Positions 1 through 6,393 of a stretch of 8,805 nt of DNA are shown in pieces. This DNA comes from Sedimentisphaerales bacterium (lineage in GTDB: Bacteria > Planctomycetota > Phycisphaerae > Sedimentisphaerales > SM23-30). A program made the translations under genes and the position numbers. How positions within the stretch are numbered: the first letter of the stretch is position 1; every line of letters begins with the position of its first letter. The notes under the pieces are model-generated. The model was not told where the DNA came from. It saw nothing but the letters and a program-made list of their open reading frames with translations, and made no database searches. The stretch covers positions 1 to 8,805 of the forward strand of contig DAOWAK010000028.1 of assembly GCA_030634605.1 (NCBI GenBank), written 5' to 3'.

Positions 1-3
1 AGC

Positions 4-27
4 CATGCTCAAGAGTACTTGAGCATG
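4..27. repeat. Perfect 10-bp inverted repeat (REP-like hairpin) upstream of hldE
   Basis: The arms CATGCTCAAG (4-13) and CTTGAGCATG (18-27) are perfectly complementary around the loop AGTA, and CCACCC follows the right arm. No T-tract follows, so an intrinsic terminator is unlikely. A compact palindrome in an intergenic position is typical of REP-like dispersed repeats, but other copies cannot be seen here. It ends 59 bp before hldE, so it could also sit in the leader of that transcript or at the 3' end of whatever gene lies to the left. Confidence 0.6.
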
Positions 28-86
28 CCACCCGGCGGTGATTTTGGATAACTTCGAAAGTTTATTTCGATAAGTCAGGAAATTTT

Positions 87-1616
87 ATGCATGAACGATT
101 GCTGAAAATTCTGAAGGAGGTTGGCAGCCCCAGGGTGTTGCTGGTGGGTGATTTTATGCTGGATCATTACCTCTACGGCAACGCTGACCGGATATCGCCG
201 GAAGCGCCGGTGGTGGTAATGAACGTAACCGAACGTCACGAACGACCGGGTGGTGCGGGTTCGGTGGCGGTGGATCTGGCGGCGTTGGGGGCACGGGTGG
301 AATGTCTGGGTGTTGTTGGTGCGGACGAAAACGGGAACAAGCTGCGGTCGAAGCTGTCGGAGTTGGGCAGAGTCAACATCGACGGTTTGATTGAGGATCC
401 GGAGCGGCCGACCACGAGCAAGCAGCGAATCATCGGTCTGGCTCAACACCGCCACCGTCAGCAGTTGATGCGTATCGACGAAGAGAATTGTGGCGACATT
501 TCGCCAGTTGTTCAGAAGCAAATGAACAAGATGCTGGAAAAGTTGATTGGTTCCTGTGACGTGGTTTGCATGGAGGATTACAATAAGGGTGTTTTCCGCG
601 GGGAGTTTGCCGGGAAGTTGATTAAGCTGGCCGGCGAGCATAACAAAGCGGTGATAGTTGATCCGGGGGCCTGCAACGATTACGGGCGCTATGCCGGGGC
701 GTGGTTGATCAAGCCCAACCGGCGGGAATTGGCCCTGGCCAGTGGGATAGAACTGAACAGTGAGATAGCTGGGATTGCCCAGGCGGCGGGGAAGCTGGCG
801 GCGGATTTTGATATTGAAAATCTGGTGGTTACGCTGGACAAGCAGGGCGCGTTTGTTTATCAGCATAACGCGGAAACCGATGACGAAAAAAGCAAACTGG
901 TCGCTACCCGGCCGCGGAATGTTTATGATGTTACCGGAGCGGGCGATATGGTGTTGGCGGTGCTGGGGCTGTTGAAAGGCTGGCAGTATCAGGACATCGA
1001 AACGCCGACATTAAGCGAAATGGTGGCGCTGGCCAACATTGCCGGCGGGCTGGAAGTGGAGAAATTCGGCAGCGTGGGTATCAAGCGTGATGAGATTGTG
1101 GCCGAGTTGGTGAAAGAGCGGCAAAGTGAAATCGGAAAACTGTGCAGCCTGTCGGCGCTGCAGGCGGAATTGCAATGGCACCGTCAACAGGAGCATAAGA
1201 TTGTTTTTACCAACGGTTGTTTTGACATCCTGCACCCCGGGCACCTCAATCTGCTTTCGTTTGCCAAGAGCCAGGGTGACGTGCTGATTGTGGCGTTGAA
1301 CAGCGATCAATCGGTGCGGGCGCTTAAGGGGCCGACCCGGCCGATTTTGCATGAACATGAGCGGGCGGTGATGATGTCGGCGCTGGAGCCGATTGATTAT
1401 GTGATAATTTTCGAAGAGCTGGATCCGGAAAACGTGATTAGGCAGATCACTCCGGATGTTTTGATAAAAGGGTCGGACTGGGATGGTAATGTGGTGGGTC
1501 AGGAATGGGTCGAGCAGCACGGCGGTAAAGTGGTGCTCAAGCCGCTGGAGAAGGGGCACAGCACGAGCAATATTATCGAAAAAGTTATCGAACGTCATAA
1601 AGATCAACTTCCATAA
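87..1616 (+). CDS. hldE: Bifunctional HldE: heptose-7-phosphate kinase / heptose-1-phosphate adenylyltransferase
   Basis: This cytoplasmic enzyme phosphorylates D-glycero-beta-D-manno-heptose 7-phosphate at C1. After GmhB removes the C7 phosphate, it adenylylates the product to ADP-heptose, the donor for LPS inner-core heptose. The N-terminal half is a PfkB/ribokinase-fold kinase: substrate-loop PGGAGSVAVDLAALGA at 54-69, DYNKG at 164-168, KPNRREL at 209-215 and the DVTGAGD signature at 281-287 with catalytic-base candidate D287. The C-terminal half (about 370-509) is a nucleotidyltransferase with TNGCFDILHPGH at 375-386, including HPGH, and KGSDW at 461-465. The 509 residues are slightly more than the roughly 477 of E. 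coli HldE, and both active sites look intact. The ATG at 87 is preceded by AGGA (77-80) at 6-bp spacing. The gmhB-like gene starts 20 bp downstream, completing consecutive steps of the same pathway and implying one operon. No gmhA is in the window. Confidence 0.96.
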   Translation: MHERLLKILKEVGSPRVLLVGDFMLDHYLYGNADRISPEAPVVVMNVTERHERPGGAGSVAVDLAALGARVECLGVVGADENGNKLRSKLSELGRVNIDGLIEDPERPTTSKQRIIGLAQHRHRQQLMRIDEENCGDISPVVQKQMNKMLEKLIGSCDVVCMEDYNKGVFRGEFAGKLIKLAGEHNKAVIVDPGACNDYGRYAGAWLIKPNRRELALASGIELNSEIAGIAQAAGKLAADFDIENLVVTLDKQGAFVYQHNAETDDEKSKLVATRPRNVYDVTGAGDMVLAVLGLLKGWQYQDIETPTLSEMVALANIAGGLEVEKFGSVGIKRDEIVAELVKERQSEIGKLCSLSALQAELQWHRQQEHKIVFTNGCFDILHPGHLNLLSFAKSQGDVLIVALNSDQSVRALKGPTRPILHEHERAVMMSALEPIDYVIIFEELDPENVIRQITPDVLIKGSDWDGNVVGQEWVEQHGGKVVLKPLEKGHSTSNIIEKVIERHKDQLP

Positions 1617-1636
1617 GAATAAACAGGTGGCAACTA

Positions 1637-2830
1637 ATGAGTGAACGAGCGGTATTTCTGGATCGGGACGGTACGCTGATCGAGCATTTCGATTATATAA
1701 CCGATCCGGGTCAGGTAAAATTACTGCCGAGAACAGCGGCAGCGTTGCGGATGCTGAGCGAGCGTGGTTATCTGTTGATTATGATAACCAATCAGTCGGC
1801 GGTGGCGCGGGGGATGCTGACCGAGCAGAAGCTGCTGGAGATTCACCAGCACCTGAAAATGCTGCTGAATGAGCAGGGGGTTTTTCTGGATCAGATTTAC
1901 TACTGTCCGTTTCATCCGGAAGGTGCGATTGAGAAATATCGCCGGGAGAGCGATTTGCGTAAGCCGGCGCCGGGGATGCTGCATCTGGCGGCTGAGGAGA
2001 TGGATATCGATTTGTCGCAAAGCTGGATGGTGGGCGACGATGATCGCGACATCGAAGCGGGTAACGCGGCGGGTTGTCGGACGATTATGCTGGATTCGTA
2101 TTCGACCTCGGCGATGGTGCGTCGGGGGGAATCGCAGCCGAGTTTGCGGGCGGTTAATCTGCAGGAAGCAGCTAATTTGATTTTGCATCATTCCGAATCG
2201 GCAGGCCAAGAGGGAAATCCGGATAATTCTGCCGGTGTCCAAGTGGAGACTCCTCCAATTGAAACTCCACAAGAGGAAACGCCACCTGAGGTAATCCCGC
2301 CAGAGGAAACTCCACCGATCGCTCAAGAATCGACGGCAACTACAGAAGAAGTCAAGGAGTTGGCCGAAGAACCATCGGCTGAGGCTGGTGCGCAACTGCA
2401 GAGGGCTGACGGTTTCTCGCCCGACACTGAAACCGGTCAGGAACAGTTATCAACGCCCACCGAGCAGAAGAAATTGGCCAGGAAAGCGCGCGATTATGAA
2501 ATTGCCTGGCGAAAAAAACAAAAACAGCTGACCTGCGAAGACGAGAAAAAAGGAGCAAAAAAGTTGCCTGGCAAAGTTGATTCTGAACACTTGCTGGCAC
2601 AGATTCTCCGGGAGCTCAAAACTTTGAATCGGCATCAGAGTTTTACGGATTTTTCCGTTTCGAAGCTGTTGGCGGGAATTGTTCAGATGCTGGTGGTGCT
2701 GTGCCTGGCGTTGTGGTTCATGTTTATCAGTGACATTGAGCCCAAAAAGGAGGCGGCGCAATCGTGTCTGTTGCTGGCGTTGTTGTTTCAAATGTTGACG
2801 CTGACTTTGTGGATGATGCATAAAGATTAA
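1637..2830 (+). CDS. gmhB: GmhB-type heptose-1,7-bisphosphate phosphatase with C-terminal membrane-anchor extension
   Basis: The first ~185 residues form a HAD-IIIA phosphatase, the expected D-glycero-D-manno-heptose 1,7-bisphosphate 7-phosphatase acting between the two HldE reactions. Visible motifs are FLDRDGTL (7-14; D9 nucleophile, D11 acid/base), TNQS (51-54), RKPAPGML (108-115; K109) and GDDDRDIEAG (133-142). Of the four zinc ligands usual in E. coli-type GmhB, C90 and H93 are present, but the CxC pair is replaced by S105 and L107. The usual protein is about 190 residues; this one has 397. The extra part is an ETPP-rich linker (204-228), an acidic then strongly basic region (about 229-315), and two hydrophobic helices (about 343-364 and 374-394). 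This predicts tethering to the inner membrane with the catalytic domain in the cytoplasm. AGGTGG (1625-1630) lies 6 bp before the ATG. The catalytic call is strong from motifs and the hldE neighbour; the tail's function is unknown. Confidence 0.88.
   Translation: MSERAVFLDRDGTLIEHFDYITDPGQVKLLPRTAAALRMLSERGYLLIMITNQSAVARGMLTEQKLLEIHQHLKMLLNEQGVFLDQIYYCPFHPEGAIEKYRRESDLRKPAPGMLHLAAEEMDIDLSQSWMVGDDDRDIEAGNAAGCRTIMLDSYSTSAMVRRGESQPSLRAVNLQEAANLILHHSESAGQEGNPDNSAGVQVETPPIETPQEETPPEVIPPEETPPIAQESTATTEEVKELAEEPSAEAGAQLQRADGFSPDTETGQEQLSTPTEQKKLARKARDYEIAWRKKQKQLTCEDEKKGAKKLPGKVDSEHLLAQILRELKTLNRHQSFTDFSVSKLLAGIVQMLVVLCLALWFMFISDIEPKKEAAQSCLLLALLFQMLTLTLWMMHKD
2246..2320 (+). repeat. Degenerate coding repeat for a Pro/Glu/Thr-rich linker
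   Basis: Residues 204-228 of the GmhB-type protein are built from variations on ETPP/EETPP: ETPPIE, TPQEE, TPPEV, IPPEE, TPPI. At DNA level, near-copies such as GAGGAAACGCCA and GAGGAAACTCCA recur. This is a flexible, acidic, proline-stiffened spacer between the phosphatase domain and the membrane-anchor region. Repeat number could vary between strains, though this cannot be seen from one sequence. Confidence 0.7.
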
Positions 2831-3036
2831 CCGGGTGGCGGGTCAGGGCAAAAATGTACCCCATGGGTATTATAATGCCTGACAGCTCACTTCCGTGGGG
2901 GCTGGATCAGGGCTGCCGGATCCTCGATCGGGTCGAGGACAAGCTTAGATTTATAAATTGAGCAACATGGCATTTTCGTTTTGCTGGCGCAGCTCTGCGT
3001 GTCGCTGGCGCGGCTCTATGTGTGTGATCGGTATAT
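2831..3036. other. 206-bp intergenic gap between the gmhB-like gene and the GT9-kinase gene
   Basis: I see no convincing gene here. It contains a TATAAT hexamer (2871-2876) without a recognisable -35 at 16-18 bp, a 7-bp hairpin TCCTCGA/TCGAGGA with a 5-nt loop (2921-2939) that lacks a T-tract, the 10-bp palindrome ATTTATAAAT (about 2949-2958), and a 21-bp imperfect tandem duplication (2983-3024). The gap is much longer than the 20-bp and 7-bp spacings elsewhere in the plus-strand block. The fusion gene may therefore have its own promoter, but no element found here proves it. Confidence 0.5.
2983..3024 (+). repeat. Two imperfect 21-bp tandem repeats
   Basis: Units 2983-3003 and 3004-3024 both begin GCTGGCGC and contain GGCTCT or AGCTCT followed by GTGT. 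They match at 17 of 21 positions by my count. The pair ends 12 bp before the ATG of the GT9-kinase gene, so it sits in that gene's probable 5' leader. It may be a simple slippage duplication or a paired binding site. Confidence 0.4.
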
Positions 3037-5193
3037 ATGAGTACGGCAGAAAAGTCGAAAAATATCCTGGTAGTTTTGCCCAATCCGATGGGCGATGCGA
3101 TTCTTTGTACGCCGGCACTGGGGCGGCTGCGGAGATGTCTGCCGGGGGCGCGGTTGACTTTGCTGGGCAGTAAGGTGGCCGTTGAGGTTCTGGCGGGTAA
3201 TCCGGGGGTGGATAAGTTTCTGATCTGCGGCAAAGGTGTTTCAGAAGCTGATACTTTTTGGCGGCAGGTTCGATTATTAAAGCGTCAGGAATTTGACGCG
3301 GCGATTCTGCTGCCCAATTCATTTCGCACGGCTTTGCTGGTTCGTTTGGCGGGGATTGGCCAACGCATCGGTTACGACAGGGACGGCCGGGGCAGTTTGT
3401 TGACGGGACGGGTGCAGCCGATTCGGTTGGCGAGGCGTTTTGCGCCGATTTCGATGCTGGATTATTACGGTTTCCTGATCGATCGGGCTATCACAATCTT
3501 AAGGGAACCTCTAAAAATCGATTTTTTGCTTACCAAAACGTCGATTGCAACGACTCGACATGGGCTAAAGCCCATCCTACAGGAATTATTAGAGGTACCC
3601 TTAAGCGGGAAACCCGTGAACCAGATTGATTCGAACAGACAGCTTGAATTGTTCACCAGCGATCAGGACAAGAATGAAATCGATGAGCTGTTTGAGGGCT
3701 GGGAGCTTTCGGCGGAAAAGCTGCTAGTGATAATGGTTCCGGGCGGGGCTTTTGGGCCAAGCAAGTTTTGGCAGCCGGAGCGGTTTGCCGAACTGGCGGA
3801 TCGGCTTATCGAAGAGAACAACTGTGAAGTGATAATTTCGGCGGCTCCCAATGAAGCGGAGAAGCGTATCGCGGGCCAGATTGTCAGCAGCACCAGTAAC
3901 AAAGTGCACAATCTGGGGGAAACGGGTGTGAATCTGGGCGGGCTGAAAGAGTTGATCGGTCGGTGCGGGTTGATGGTCGGTAACGACACCGGGCCGTGCC
4001 ACATTGCGGCGGCGTTGGGGGTGCCGCTGGTAACGTTGTTCGGGCCGACGGATCCGCGCTGGACGGCAACTGGATACGCAAAGGAAATTCGGCTGCGGGA
4101 GGATGTTCCGTGCGGTCCCTGCCAAGAGGAGATTTGTCGGGAGGAGCGGCATCTCTGTCTGGAAAATATTTCGGTTAACCAGGTTCATGCCGGGGCGGTT
4201 GAATTGTTGAGTGGCGGAAAAGCAGTTGAATTAAATAATGGGCAACCGGAGCGAGAATCCGCGGCGGGAAAAACAGGGATTGATGCGGCGCGTTATTACT
4301 CGGTGTTTGATGAGCAGTTTGTGCCGCTTCCCGACGGCAGCGGGCTGATACACAAGGATTATCAGGAATTGCTCTGTTCGAATCAGCTGGACAGTTGTGA
4401 GGGCGTTTTCGCTTTTACCGAAGGTGACCGGCTGGATAAGCCTGGTTTGGGCAAGCGGGAGCGGCTGCGGCTGGAGTTGTCTGACGCGGCGGGAAAGGCG
4501 ACGGTGATTTACCTGAAACGTTTTCGACGGGAGGGCGCGTTCAACGTGCTGGGGCGTTGGTTGATCCGGCGAAGCAGGGCGTCGGCAGCGGTTTTTGATT
4601 TTGCCGCAACGATGCAGTTGGCTGAGAAAGGTATCGCGGTGGCCCGGCCGATTGCATTCGGGCAGGAGCAGGGGTTGCTGGGTGAGATTCGCAGTTTTGT
4701 GATGATCGAGGAACTGCCCCGGGCTGACGCATTGGAAAGGTTGCTTCCCCAGGGAAAAACAGCACAGCAGCAATACCAAATGTTGCGTGACAAGCAGTTG
4801 CTAATCCGTGAAATTGCCCAACTGGTGCGGCGGCAGCATCAGGCGAACTTGTTTCATCGCGATCTGTATCTGGCGCACATTTTTCTAAGCAAAGACGAGG
4901 CGGATAACGAAAGGCTGAACCTGATCGATCTGCAGCGAATTTTTCAGCCGATTTTCAGAAGGCGACGCTGGCAGGTCAAGGATCTGGCGCAGCTTAATTA
5001 TTCGGCCCGGCAATTTTTCAGCAGGACCGATGGGATCCGGTTTTTGCGGAAATATTTTCAATGCAGCAGGTTAACCGATATGCAAAAGAAACTAGCCCGG
5101 TCGGTTCTTAACAAGACCAGCCGAATCGCCCGGCACGACAAAAAAAAGCAGAATCGCGAGATTCGATCCCTTGGCGTTTCGCCGAACAGTTAA
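3037..5193 (+). CDS. Fusion of a GT9 (WaaF-like) heptosyltransferase and a WaaP/Kdo-kinase-like LPS sugar kinase
   Basis: Residues 1 to about 395 are a GT9 ADP-heptose:LPS heptosyltransferase: NPMGD (16-20) at the N-terminal loop, NSFRTALLVRLAGI (94-107), PGGAFGPSKFW (235-245) as in WaaF, GNDTGPCHIAAALGVP (315-330) and FGPTDP (335-340). The Cys-rich stretch CGPCQEEICREERHLC (359-374) matches the WaaF pattern. Residues about 420-718 resemble WaaP/Kdo kinases (eukaryotic-kinase-like fold): nucleotide-binding Lys candidate K494 in IYLKRF, catalytic HRDLYLAHIFL (607-617; D609) and metal-binding LIDLQR (629-634; D631), which replaces DFG as in WaaP. The likely role is to add and phosphorylate an inner-core heptose at the cytoplasmic face of the inner membrane. 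The last ~45 residues are very basic, which may favour membrane contact. Residues about 154-190 come from an inserted repeat element. An in-frame stop at 3025-3027 fixes the start at or after the ATG at 3037. No clear Shine-Dalgarno sequence is present. Confidence 0.9.
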   Translation: MSTAEKSKNILVVLPNPMGDAILCTPALGRLRRCLPGARLTLLGSKVAVEVLAGNPGVDKFLICGKGVSEADTFWRQVRLLKRQEFDAAILLPNSFRTALLVRLAGIGQRIGYDRDGRGSLLTGRVQPIRLARRFAPISMLDYYGFLIDRAITILREPLKIDFLLTKTSIATTRHGLKPILQELLEVPLSGKPVNQIDSNRQLELFTSDQDKNEIDELFEGWELSAEKLLVIMVPGGAFGPSKFWQPERFAELADRLIEENNCEVIISAAPNEAEKRIAGQIVSSTSNKVHNLGETGVNLGGLKELIGRCGLMVGNDTGPCHIAAALGVPLVTLFGPTDPRWTATGYAKEIRLREDVPCGPCQEEICREERHLCLENISVNQVHAGAVELLSGGKAVELNNGQPERESAAGKTGIDAARYYSVFDEQFVPLPDGSGLIHKDYQELLCSNQLDSCEGVFAFTEGDRLDKPGLGKRERLRLELSDAAGKATVIYLKRFRREGAFNVLGRWLIRRSRASAAVFDFAATMQLAEKGIAVARPIAFGQEQGLLGEIRSFVMIEELPRADALERLLPQGKTAQQQYQMLRDKQLLIREIAQLVRRQHQANLFHRDLYLAHIFLSKDEADNERLNLIDLQRIFQPIFRRRRWQVKDLAQLNYSARQFFSRTDGIRFLRKYFQCSRLTDMQKKLARSVLNKTSRIARHDKKKQNREIRSLGVSPNS
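3498..3605. mobile_element. In-frame MITE-like element with imperfect terminal inverted repeats inside the GT9 domain
   Basis: The left end CTTAAGGGAACCTCTAA (3498-3514) and the right end TTAGAGGTACCCTTAAG (3589-3605) are inverted copies with one mismatch in 17. The match extends inward to 19 of 21 (3498-3518 against 3585-3605). The outer TTAA or CTTAAG at both ends could be a target duplication or part of the repeat, which cannot be settled from one copy. The span is 108 bp, and net insertion would be 102 bp under either duplication model. All are multiples of three and no stop occurs, so the heptosyltransferase frame continues. The interior is more AT-rich than its surroundings and carries a REP-like palindrome. 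It encodes no transposase, so any mobility must have been supplied in trans. The encoded segment falls between DYYGFLIDRAI and RQLELFTSD, where WaaF-type proteins normally have only a short linker. Confidence 0.72.
3560..3575. repeat. REP-like palindrome nested in the element
   Basis: ATGGGCT (3560-3566) and AGCCCAT (3569-3575) pair perfectly around a 2-nt loop and are followed by CCTACAG. It resembles widely dispersed GGATGGGCTTTAGCCCAT-type short palindromes that I recall from many bacterial genomes, but I cannot check copy number here. In the gene it is read as residues H175 to I180 (HGLKPI). Its presence supports a repeat origin for the surrounding segment. Confidence 0.6.
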
Positions 5194-5200
5194 GAGTGTT

Positions 5201-6379
5201 ATGAAAGTTTTATTGATTCTGGAAAAATTCAAGATCAGTCGCGGGGGAGCGGAGCGGTCCACGTTTGAAATGGCAGCGGCGTTGACGGAGCTGGGTGCGG
5301 AGGTGACTGTGGCGGCGGGCGAGATGGATGAATCCAACGATCAGCCGCCCTTTGCGGTGGAAAACCTGAAATGCCGGGGGGGAACGCGCAGCAACCGGTG
5401 GAAAAATTTCCAGCAAGCGGTGAAGGAACTGCTGGCGCGATCGGATTTTGATATTTCCCACAGCATGGCGCCGCTGACGATGGTGGATGTGTATCAGCCG
5501 CGGGGCGGGAGCGTGGCTTTTAGTGCGCGGCGGCATTGTTTTTCCTATGAATCCGCCCTGGTGAGGCGATTCAAGCTGGCAACGCTGGGCTTCAACCGGG
5601 CGCGTCAGAGACAAATTGAGCAGGAACGCCAAATCTGCCAGATGGCCAATGGTCCGGTCATCGCCGCTTTGAGCAATTATGTCTGTGAGCAATTTCGAAG
5701 TGAATATCAAATTAAGAAAGATCGGCTGCGGTTAATCGCCAACGGGGTTGCGACTGAACCTTTTCGCTGTGACCAGGCCCGGACCAAGGGAAGTCAACTG
5801 CGCAGTCGATTTGATCCGGACAATTCGCGGACTCTGTTGGTCTTTGCTGCGGAGAATCTCCGGCTTAAGGGGTTGCGGTGTCTGATTGAAGCGGGGCATG
5901 AATTGAAGAAGACACAAGATCGTGACTTCAGGATATTCGTGGTCAGCAGCGGCAACTATCACCATTACTGGCAACTGGCTCAGAAGCTGGAGCTGGGCGA
6001 GCAAATCATCTTCCTGGGAAGCACCCGGGAAATGGCGGGATTATTGAACATGTGTGACGGTGTGGTGCTGCCGACTTACAATGATGCCTGTTCGCGGGTG
6101 GTGCTGGAGGCGTTGGCTGCGGGGAAGCCGGCTATAACCAGCAAGTTCAACGGTGCGGTGGATTTTCTGGTTCTGGACAAGCACGGCCTGGTGATTGACG
6201 AAAACAACCGGGTCCACTCGCTGGCTCAGGCGATGGCTAAATTGTGCGACCCGCAGGTGGTCCGTTCCATGAGCAGCGCTATCGAACAGGATAAACTGTA
6301 CGAAAAAGTTTCCATGCATCGTCATGGTCGCGAACTTATTGAGCTCTACGAAGAAATCATCCGGCAACGTTCAAGCTGA
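5201..6379 (+). CDS. GT4 glycosyltransferase, WaaG-like LPS core hexosyltransferase
   Basis: This is a 392-residue GT-B retaining glycosyltransferase, close to the usual ~375 of WaaG. It likely adds a hexose from a nucleotide-sugar to the heptose region of the LPS core on the cytoplasmic face of the inner membrane. The N-terminal MKVLLILEKFKISRGGAERS has the Gly-Gly acceptor/donor loop of this family (GG at 15-16). The C-terminal lobe shows VFAAENLRLKG (214-224), FLGSTREMAGLLNMCDGVVLPTY in the nucleotide-sugar region, and DACSRVVLE (295-303), the EX7E position with Asp replacing the first Glu. NGAVDFLV (317-324) follows. I chose the ATG at 5201, 7 bp after the fusion gene's stop, because the family's beta-strand starts there; a TTG at 5171 would add ten atypical residues overlapping the upstream gene. 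The order heptosyltransferase/kinase then WaaG-like recalls proteobacterial waaF-waaG-waaP clusters. The exact donor sugar cannot be read from sequence. Confidence 0.88.
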   Translation: MKVLLILEKFKISRGGAERSTFEMAAALTELGAEVTVAAGEMDESNDQPPFAVENLKCRGGTRSNRWKNFQQAVKELLARSDFDISHSMAPLTMVDVYQPRGGSVAFSARRHCFSYESALVRRFKLATLGFNRARQRQIEQERQICQMANGPVIAALSNYVCEQFRSEYQIKKDRLRLIANGVATEPFRCDQARTKGSQLRSRFDPDNSRTLLVFAAENLRLKGLRCLIEAGHELKKTQDRDFRIFVVSSGNYHHYWQLAQKLELGEQIIFLGSTREMAGLLNMCDGVVLPTYNDACSRVVLEALAAGKPAITSKFNGAVDFLVLDKHGLVIDENNRVHSLAQAMAKLCDPQVVRSMSSAIEQDKLYEKVSMHRHGRELIELYEEIIRQRSS

Positions 6380-6393
6380 CCACTTAACGGATT

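Noticed and set aside
75..866. Long minus-strand reading frame opposite hldE
   Set aside because: It is antisense to the clearly real kinase domain and its translation is the Arg/His/Gln-rich type expected from the complement of GC-rich coding DNA.
2200..2600. Possible frameshift or assembly error creating the long GmhB tail
   Set aside because: The frame is continuous, the linker shows protein-level repeats, and the two C-terminal hydrophobic helices are coherent in the same frame, so a real extension is more likely. Checking orthologues would settle it.
2871..2876. TATAAT as a promoter for the GT9-kinase gene
   Set aside because: No -35-like hexamer lies 16-18 bp upstream and there is no extended -10 TG, so I mention it only within the gap description.
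2921..2939. Hairpin as a terminator after the gmhB-like gene
   Set aside because: The 7-bp stem is followed by CAAGCTTAG with no T-tract.
2958..3173. 71-codon plus-strand reading frame over the start of the fusion gene
   Set aside because: It overlaps the fusion gene in another frame, spans the tandem repeat, has no recognisable domain and an unusual Cys/Trp-rich composition.
5171..5200. Upstream TTG start for the GT4 gene, adding ten residues
   Set aside because: It overlaps the end of the fusion gene, adds residues unlike the family's N-terminus, and the ATG at 5201 begins exactly at the expected first beta-strand.
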